64,000 nucleotides of DNA from Sabethes cyaneus (lineage: Eukaryota; Arthropoda; Insecta; Diptera; Culicidae), in assembly GCF_943734655.1 (NCBI RefSeq), contig NC_071354.1:1647001-1711000 (forward strand), given 5' to 3'. The position numbers and the translations under genes were made by a program. Shown in pieces: positions 56,002-64,000 of the stretch; position 1 is the stretch's first letter, and the number at the start of each line of letters is the position of its first letter. The notes beneath the pieces are model-generated. The model was not told where the DNA came from, did no database searches, and was given only the letters and a program-made list of their open reading frames with translations.

Positions 56002-59000
56002 TTTTTCCATACTCCCTTTCCAAAAAAGAGTTTATGTCATGACCGCGTATAAAGTCATGTCAAGAAATAAAAAAGACAAAAAATATATAGTAATGTGTTT
56101 CTATAGCGTCTGTGCTACAATTCTTTTTTTATTTTAATGTGGTTTTAACCATTTGGTCATTCACCACACTATGCTACAATAGGGAAACAATGACACATTT
56201 GACTAACATTTATTAACGTTTAATTTTCATTGATATGTTATTATCGAAAATTACTGGAATGATCGTTAACTTTGGTCCACGGTCATCATTTTACAAATAT
56301 TGTTAGTAACGATATAATCAAAATATAAAAGTAAAATATGACTTTTCACGTTAGATTTTGTTTTAATATTACGTAGTCTAAATTACAAAAAAAGTCTTCG
56401 ATAATAAACTTACCCTTACTGTTCTAAACAGGCATACTCAGGTTTCGAAAGAAGCAAAATCAACCTTTGAAAAACATTTGCTTATTTATTTGCTTCCCCT
56501 GTGTTAGAAACATGTTTTTACTTAAAAAAACGGAAAATCATAGAGCTATCATAGGCTCAAGCAATAAAAAACCCTTTCAAAAAATAGCGGATGATTGTCT
56601 TGAATTAAGGTCAGAAATGACAATACTAATCTAATCTTATTTTTCTTTAGATTTCTAGCAATCAATCTGATGAATCTCGGGCTAATCGTTTAGGTCCATG
56701 TAAACTTAGCAGCGAATATTTCGCTCAAATGATGGCCTCCGTTATACCCTAAATAGAGCTTAAATGGTTCAGCTTAAACAGTCCCAACCTTCACTAATGA
56801 TAACAAATTCCCCATGTCCTAATCGGTTCTGGAAATGGTCTTTTTGAAGGTACCATTCACCAAGCAATCCGGAGCGAAAACCAGATTTGCTTCAGCGTCC
56901 TACTTTGTATGCAAATTTAACCATCGTGGATCATCGTGGTCCGGTATGCTTTGTTTCGAAGTTTTATACATTTTACTGACTGCAGCCACTAATTAGTTTA
57001 AATTGGCAAATTCAACGGTAAAATGTGCTAACGAATGCTGGTAGGAGGTGCAGATCATTGACCACATGGTTTTAAGCGGGATATTTTTTCCGCTATCAAG
57101 CGTGTTAATTTTCTACGCTTAGTAGGTACAATTAGCCCCCCAGATGTTGACACAACAAAAACTAACTAATTGTTGTTCATTAGTAATACAGTGAGGGCTG
57201 CGTGTGAACGTTTATTGCCTAATCCTATAACCTCTATCATACAACGCCGACAAATAAAACAACTAGGAATTCCAACTATTTCGCTTCCCAAATCATGCAT
57301 TGAATTGTATGCTGCACCCATTTATGGATTCGTTTTTTCGACATAAACAAACACGATCTTACATCACTTCCATTAGCATCTCCCGTGTGATAATTCACTT
57401 CCCGTCGGCGTCATAAAATTTTTCCTAATCGAGGAAAGAGCCCAGACAAAAAAAAAAACAAACCATTCATAGCCGCCCAATTCGCACCTCAAAGTGGACC
57501 GCTAAATTGCGATACCGCTTTCCTTTCGGACCACCATCAAGGGTCATGACGCATCGACCGGATCGCCTATATCTTATCCGATAAGTGCTTTCGATTATGA
57601 TGGCTGTGACGTTAGCCACCAAATTATCCGCAATTTTCGAACACGAATTTGCGGTGACCACCGCTGTGAAGAGCGCTCCAACGGCGCACCAAATGTGCCG
57701 ATCGTCGAAACTCATTAGCGTTCACTTCCGTTTTTGGAAGCGACCGAAACCAGGAGCTTTTGCCTTTTGTTTCTCGTATCTAGCGGTTTGCGTTACCAGG
57801 CCGGACAAAGCGCATCTTTCGAAAGAAGAGTCCAGGACCGACCGAAAGGTGGTTTGCGGTTTATGCCGCACGGGTAAAATGGTGAAAAGGCAATACCAAA
57901 GAGAAAACTATCAGTTGAACGAAACAAATGACAACGAATAGACCTGCAAGGGCAAGAGGTCGGATTGCTTGCACTGTTTTGAGGTCAACATCGACCGGGG
58001 TGCTGCCTGCTGCATGCTGGGAAATGAGGCAATAAAGGCCATCGAAAATGACAGCTGCTTTATTGCTTGTTTTCCTGCGTCGGCTTACTCTTTCCCCACA
58101 CCAAATGGCACTCGAAATGGGTGCGAACCTCTGGTGGCAAGTGTTTTGAGGTTGAGCTGCATTACGCCGCCAAAAAAACGTGGCGTTGCTTTTCACTTTC
58201 ACACTGCCAAACAGCCGGAAGGGAGCTATGACAGAGGCAAGGCTCAAAATTTCGGTAGTAAACACTGAGTATGAATGGAAGAAAAATCGAATGATTTTAT
58301 TTAAGAAATACTTAAAAAAGATGCATAAAAATTTAATACATTCAATAAATTGGTCAAAAAATAGTCGAAAAGTCACCCACTGATATTGGGTATCCATTAA
58401 TCACCCACGTCGCTTTTAACGTCAAACTCCATCAATCTGACTTGACTGCCGTCGGGTTAGTTTAGAGTCGGTTGAAGAAGTTGACTCATGTATCAGATAA
58501 CCCACTATCACAAAACCCATGCTAATAACATCAAATTTACGCGATTCCATCATCACGCGGCACCGCGGAAATGTACATTGGACTCGCTGCGCTGCTACAG
58601 AGAATGGCGACGACGACGACGACGGCGACTACGAATCTGTCACTTGACAAGCGTTAAGGCGATAATTATAGCAGCGAGTCTTGATATCGTAGTCTGTTCT
58701 GTTGGCGGAAAGCAACCACAGAAAGCAACGAACTTCGAAAGTTAAAAAGAAAAACTAAAGAAATGTGATACGCACCAACCGGCTAGGCGACGGTTGTACC
58801 TACCCATGATCACGGATCGAAACACGCTAAACCGGGGTCACCATTCTCAGCGGAGTGAACCGGAGACGGCGGCAGCGGAAGAGTAAAATTATAGTAATCA
58901 ATAAATCATAAGCACATGTGTTCAAGATCCGAAAGTCAGTAAGTCTGTCAGTACCGGGAAAAAGCTTCCCGTGCACGATCAATGCTCAGTATCAGCACTA

Positions 59001-61517
59001 AGCAGCGATTAACACGGATTTACACCTTCCCTTTCGGCTTCGAATCCAGCCCCATTCGCTTCAACCGAGCTGGATTATCTACTATCGTGATTCGAAGAGC
59101 ATTAGCATCCACTTTGCATTGCAGAGCGATGTGCATGTGTATGTTATTATTTTTAGTCATGCTTCTTCATCGAGTGTTTCGCTGATTTGCTTTCACCGAG
59201 CACCCAAAAAATTGCTGGGGCCAGGGCGTTCTCTAGGCGCACAGCATACGATAAGGCGCGGATAATTGCTCGCATCCGAGCGAATAAGCAGTTGGCGTGA
59301 AAATGTAAGTAAAGCCATGACGAATTGAGATCAATCTCGCACGCGCCTCGCCATTGTGCTTGCGAATCTCTTTTTTGCATACAATACGGGTCTCACTTTC
59401 AGCGTGACAGTCCATTACATGAAAAAGTCATTTTAGGCACAACTCATCCGTACGGAAAGAATCGAGCGCAGGGGTCGACAGCCAGAATGGTAAAATTTTA
59501 TTACCCTCATAAATTGTCGAAACTCGACCAATGAGATAATTTTTTGTTTCTCACCTCAAAACTTTAACGAGGTTCGTCGCTTGTTAGCTGCAAGACTTGG
59601 CATGCGATTTTGGCTCGACTCGGATCTTTCGCATACAAGCGTTGCGATCACGGTGCGGCGACCGCTTCTTGTTGTTTTGCGAGAAGACATAAAAATATTT
59701 ACACCACACTCACGCACACATGCATTCCGCTGTGAGCCACTCTACACACACGGTGCGCCAGCTGGTGCTGAAGTTGCTTTGGGTCGCGGAACTCCACTTT
59801 GTCTGGAATGACGAGTTTTTTTCTTTCTCTCTCTCTCTCTCTCTCGAGATTCTTCTTCATGTAGTGGTGTTTCATGTTTTGTTTCTCGCCACTCGAGTTG
59901 GTGTGAGTGGTATACAGTACCCGGCAGAAAGATCGCACGAAGCATAATGAGGAGAGGTAAAACACCGTAAAAAGATGCGAAATGAGAATTGTTACATATT
60001 AAATCGGCTTTTTCGCGCGGTCCCCTGCTGGACCGTGCATTTCAAATGCTGGCGGGCGGTCACAGGTGGAAGGGCGAAGGTCTGACAAACTCTAGCAAAT
60101 GACGTACGTTTGTCTCTCCGGTGAACGGTTTTCCGAGGAGGGCAATTTGCGCAGTTGAAAAATGTTACGGATTGGTATAATTTTGGTATATTTCATGATT
60201 TTTAAAGTAACTGTTCCGAGTGCCTCCAGCCAGTGCGCCCCGACTGACACCTGCAGGCAGAATAACAACCTTTGAATTAGTTTACTGATTAGTCTTGTCG
60301 AAACAATTACCATAAGTAATTATTTTTAAAAGGTATGAACACAGGAAAAGAGAATATTCTTGTAAAAGGTATTTTAGTGAGTGTTTGAGCGTATAGGTCT
60401 TGAACTGATGACTGGATGAATCACGGTTCATGTATCTTCTTCGCTTTGCGTAATAATAAGAATGCTGTTCGAGACCAACACATGGAACATTGACATGTTG
60501 ATAACTGAAGATGAAGCGTGTAGGATAAATCAAACATTCTTCATATTTTAAGAATCTTTAAGAAAATTCATTCAAAATTTCAATGAAGGTTCTCTCCTAG
60601 TAACTGGTAACTCGTAAACAAGTCTCCATTTAACTGGTCAATAAGTTTAGGTATTATTGAGTGCTCTGAAGTAAAAGATATATTGCAGGCTAATTTGAAA
60701 TCACTAACCTCAAAAATTGTAAAAAACTAAAGACTGTTTTGTTTTTGAAATATATGTTTTTTAAAATATGCACGATGTTAAGAATGCTATGGAGGCGCAT
60801 TGTGTTCTGTTTTCATCTGCAAAGCACAAAACACCACACCAGCACCACAAAACACCAGCACAAAGATTTAATCGTTTAATTGAGAAACCCCACATGTGCA
60901 TTTTAGGAAAACAACGAAAATCTGGTTATCTCTAACAATTTCCAACCCCAACTAAAGGGTGTTTTTGGAACTAACATTGTCTGTAATCTTGAAAGAAGAT
61001 TTGAAAATCTTCGAGGATTCAAAACTGTTAAAAAGTCATGAAATTTGACTCTTGTCAAATGACGCTTGTCACTTTATTCAATTTTATGTCGAAAACCATA
61101 TTATCAACAACCAAATAATATAAGGTAAAAATTTTCAGCTTTGTGGAAAACATTCAAAAAAATGAAAGCCTCTTTGGTCCTCAAATAATGATGAACGTGA
61201 AAAAATAAATATTTTATATGTTTCTGCAATCAGAATTCAAGATTATGATTTTTCAACGAGTAAACCAAATTGGAATATTTTCAAATTTCGACAGTACTTT
61301 TCATGGAATTACTTCACGTACTCTATGGCAATTTGATAAAGTAAGGATACAACGAGATTCAAAATTTTGAACAAATTTTAAATTTTGGGCCAGTATTTTT
61401 TTAACGTTTATAGTGCCTTTTTCTGAGCTTTTGCCTTTAGACCTTTTCTAAATTTATAACTTCTGGGTCGGTTGACCAATTTGAATAATTCTGTTATCAA
61501 ATGAAAACTATTTTAAT
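56002..61517. other. noncoding; GC-balanced island at 57450-60000
   Basis: No TE boundary found. 57450-60000 is unique, GC-balanced DNA with overlapping frames on both strands (57585-57941 plus; 57861-58397 minus, 178 codons) that show no domain; it resembles host regulatory or untranslated DNA. Simple repeats: (GAC)n at 58605-58623 and (TC)n at 59826-59844. A 40-bp stretch at about 60787-60826 (ATGGAGGCGCATTGTGTTCT) recurs diverged at about 62229-62268, hinting at a further dispersed repeat. Confidence 0.4.
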
Positions 61518-61648
61518 GACCGTGTCCGTCGCACGCGGTGATTTAGTATGCTATGCGTGACGCATGAATTCGTGCAGTTTGAAATTCGATTGAAATACAC
61601 TCTACACATCGTGTTCAAAATTAAATTGCGCCGAAACTAAAAGAGATA
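61518..61648 (+). repeat. dispersed repeat, copy 2 (first copy at 3056)
   Basis: GACCGTGTCCGTCGCACGCG through GAAACTAAAAGAGATA, same order and orientation as 3056-3257, without the 60-bp insertion found there. It is the uninterrupted form of the repeat. No coding; flanks differ from those of copy 1, so similarity ends sharply on both sides. Confidence 0.75.
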
Positions 61649-64000
61649 GGCATTTCACGACAAAAATGAATTTTACAACGGTTCCAGCTTTTCAAATTGG
61701 TAGATAAAAGCAATCAATTTAATCACACTTTTTCAGGGGAAATTTGATAAAAACGCCTTTAAAAGCATTTATTTTAAAACTTTCTGCTTCTCAAAAGGAT
61801 AAAAGCAACAGAATCGAGCTAGTTAGCATACTTTTTGCACTAATTTAAGGAAAACAGATCCCAGAATTAAAAATGTTTAATAACTCTGTAGCGATTGACC
61901 GAGCGATTGATTGAGGGTTGACCATATACGTATGAGGATTTTTTCGTCAAATGTGATCCTCTATCACCCCCTGAAATATTTGCCCTAAGCTACGTAACAC
62001 TCTGCACATTCCTTTTGATTTTTAGTTGCTGGTAAAACCTAGACAGCATGACTATTTTTGAAAAAATCAGTTCGGTATTTTTCAGAATTATACAGGCTTT
62101 TACTATGTAACTATGTTACTATGTTTTTAGATTGCCTAATTACTTTTAAAACGGAACTAATAAGGAAATGCCGAGAGGTGGCCATCAATGCATTGCTCTA
62201 CATAGTTTTTAGAAACTTGTATTAATTCAATGGAGACGCATTTTGTTTTGTTTTCACCTGCAAGAAGACGGCTATTTGTTTGTCTTTGATTAGTCTTAAT
62301 TTTAAAGAAAATATCCTTTTCTTTGTAGGTAAAAACAAAATAACATGGATAAATGTTATGTTTGAGCTTGGTTTTCTGTTATTTCACGCATTGAAATCAC
62401 TTGGAAAGCGTCGAATACCAAGCACCTCCATTGATTTAAGGAAAGGGGACGTATGGTTATCTTCCCAAAGATTAAACTTGTGCGATCAAAGTGGAAACCT
62501 GACACATTTCCTCCTGGGGATAGTTACTATAGTTTCAAAGGAAAAACACATGAATCATGGTTTAATGGCAAAACACTTTGAAATGATTTGATATTCACAT
62601 CAACCCCTGGTGAGGGACACGTCAATGTCAAGTGAAAAGACATGCGAAACGCATTTCACAAGAAAAACGCTTCAATGCTATACGTTTAAACAGTGAAATA
62701 TTTTTAGATACTTACACTTCAATTTTATAAGGTTTGTTATTGAATATGAGCTAATGGCGAACTAGGTCGATTTGCAGTGCAAAAACATTGACAAGGTTGT
62801 TTAACGTGTTTTTCTTATGACACATTTACTTCCACGTTAAATCGAATAGAAATTTTTTTGATACTACCCGAAAGTTTGGCATATGTAACAAAATTAACAA
62901 TATTTGCACATTGAAGTTTATTTGTCAATTCCCTTGATAATGTTGTGTCTATTTTTGTCGGTGCAGGCTTGTGGGTATTTCATGTATGTATGTATTGGTA
63001 TTTGTATTGCATATGTATTTGAATCTACAAAAATATGAATAATTGATTTTAATTTATATCTTTTTAATGTTTCGTTATTTTGCATACCAGAAGGGCATTG
63101 GATTTAAAGGAATGTTTCGTAATATAAAGACTAGTCAAATTTTCTTGATTTTCATAAAATGAGTAATTCGCGCTGAAACGGGGCCGCTACTGACACGAGG
63201 TCTTCAAATATTGGAACTTTTGCACTTAATTGGTTGAAAATTGTTAAAAAATAAGAATTACACTTTTGATACCTCGAAATAGTGGACCCCTCGTTCGCCA
63301 AGGGGCCTAACAGGTTCAAAAAAGGTGAATTTTAAGCAAACCTTGAGATCTATATCATGTGATTTGTCATAAATTTGCCATGAAAGAACTAACAAATGGC
63401 CCAGTTCTGTAAAGAAGAAGAACAGGGTTTTCCAATGGATTACAAAATTTTTTGGCGGCCATCTTGGATTTGGTCGCCGTATTGGATTTTATCAAAAAAT
63501 CGCCGTTTTCATCATGTGCCCCCCAACCGATTTTCATTTTAACACCACCAATGGAAAGCTGAGGAAAAATGCTACAGGAAACATTCATAACATTAGGTGT
63601 GCAATGGCACTAACTGAATAAAACAACCGGTTATTTGTAGCAAGGTTCACAATTTTCATATAGGGTACGGGAGGTTATTTTCAGCAGGTTTCTAAATTCA
63701 GTCTATTTGCCTTTTCTTTCGAATATAAGTTTGAAACCGACCCACGATCTGAAACCGTTCATATGACCTCTGAGAGAGATGACATGATCGCCAATCGCTT
63801 TTCTGTCACTTACTGGTATATTGAAAAATATTGAAAAAAAAAGCTATGACCATTTCAGTGAAGTTTGCAGTACTGAAAATGAAATCAATTTTAGAAAATG
63901 AAATTTGGTGCTGCAAATCGAATAATGATCTGCCTGAAGCAAATTATTCCGTGAATGAACAACTGCAGATAGCCACACAAAAAGCATCTTTTTGATATTA
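61649..64000. other. AT-rich noncoding DNA to window end
   Basis: A 103-codon frame at 62280-62591 plus and a 73-codon frame at 63367-63588 minus show no domain. At 63454-63489 two 18-bp units (GGCGGCCATCTTGGATTT and a variant matching 14 of 18) stand in tandem, a motif I associate loosely with mosquito repeats, without being able to name the family. Confidence 0.4.

Noticed and set aside
57861..58397. 178-codon minus frame
   Set aside because: No domain, overlaps plus-strand frames, and no splice or signal features support it.

Overview
The window reads as repeat-rich nuclear DNA of a dipteran, most likely a mosquito (Culicidae). Three things point that way: two copies of a mariner-like element with a DD37E catalytic layout, which established work ties to mosquitoes (ITmD37E); abundant RTE-clade and Jockey-like non-LTR retrotransposons; and AT-rich, TE-filled DNA with no convincing host exon in 64 kb. 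The species cannot be fixed from sequence alone. The only intact protein gene I can support is a retrotransposon polyprotein at 37840-40911.

Layout. 1-4190 is a graveyard of nested retroelement and mariner fragments. 4195-12900 is mostly unique DNA with one 203-bp hAT-type MITE at 11083-11285. 12901-14840 is a Helitron-like non-autonomous element whose body is an 11-unit, ~143-bp minisatellite with a C-tract/G-tract hairpin in most units. 17300-21260 holds hairpins, a 133-bp tandem duplication, and a 2.9-kb TIR element (18336-21236) inserted in the second duplicate, so that the first duplicate is its empty site. 25870-30370 holds two broken minus-strand RTE copies, one split by an insertion that itself carries a 1.28-kb TIR element. 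34285-36130 is an old dispersed repeat (second copy at 21785-22320) that received an ITmD37E element and carries a perfect 62-bp palindrome. At 36904-41260 a TIR element with repeated subterminal motifs is split by a full-length RTE retrotransposon with a perfect 14-bp target-site duplication. 41541-50125 is largely unique. 50130-56001 is again TE-dense: a tRNA-like SINE, a 1.05-kb hAT-type element with a foldback MITE inside it, and a MITE pair, one copy containing about 107 bp of (AT)n. 56002-64000 is mostly unique sequence plus one dispersed repeat.

How the parts relate. Only the RTE polyprotein (endonuclease plus reverse transcriptase) could still make a product. All transposases seen are frameshifted or deleted, so the DNA elements are non-autonomous and would depend on enzymes encoded elsewhere. 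Nesting gives relative ages: the Jockey-like and RTE fragments and the 21.8/34.3-kb repeat are oldest; mariner, ITmD37E and MITE insertions came next; the 37508 RTE copy is youngest by its intact frame and target-site duplication.

Least explained are two TIR elements (18336-21236 and 36904-41260) that share an architecture: TA target site, no transposase, and a short family-specific motif repeated five to seven times near both ends. I do not recognise either family. Boundaries given as TIR plus target-site duplication were read directly from the sequence; names of superfamilies are inference from TIR and TSD type unless protein motifs are cited.
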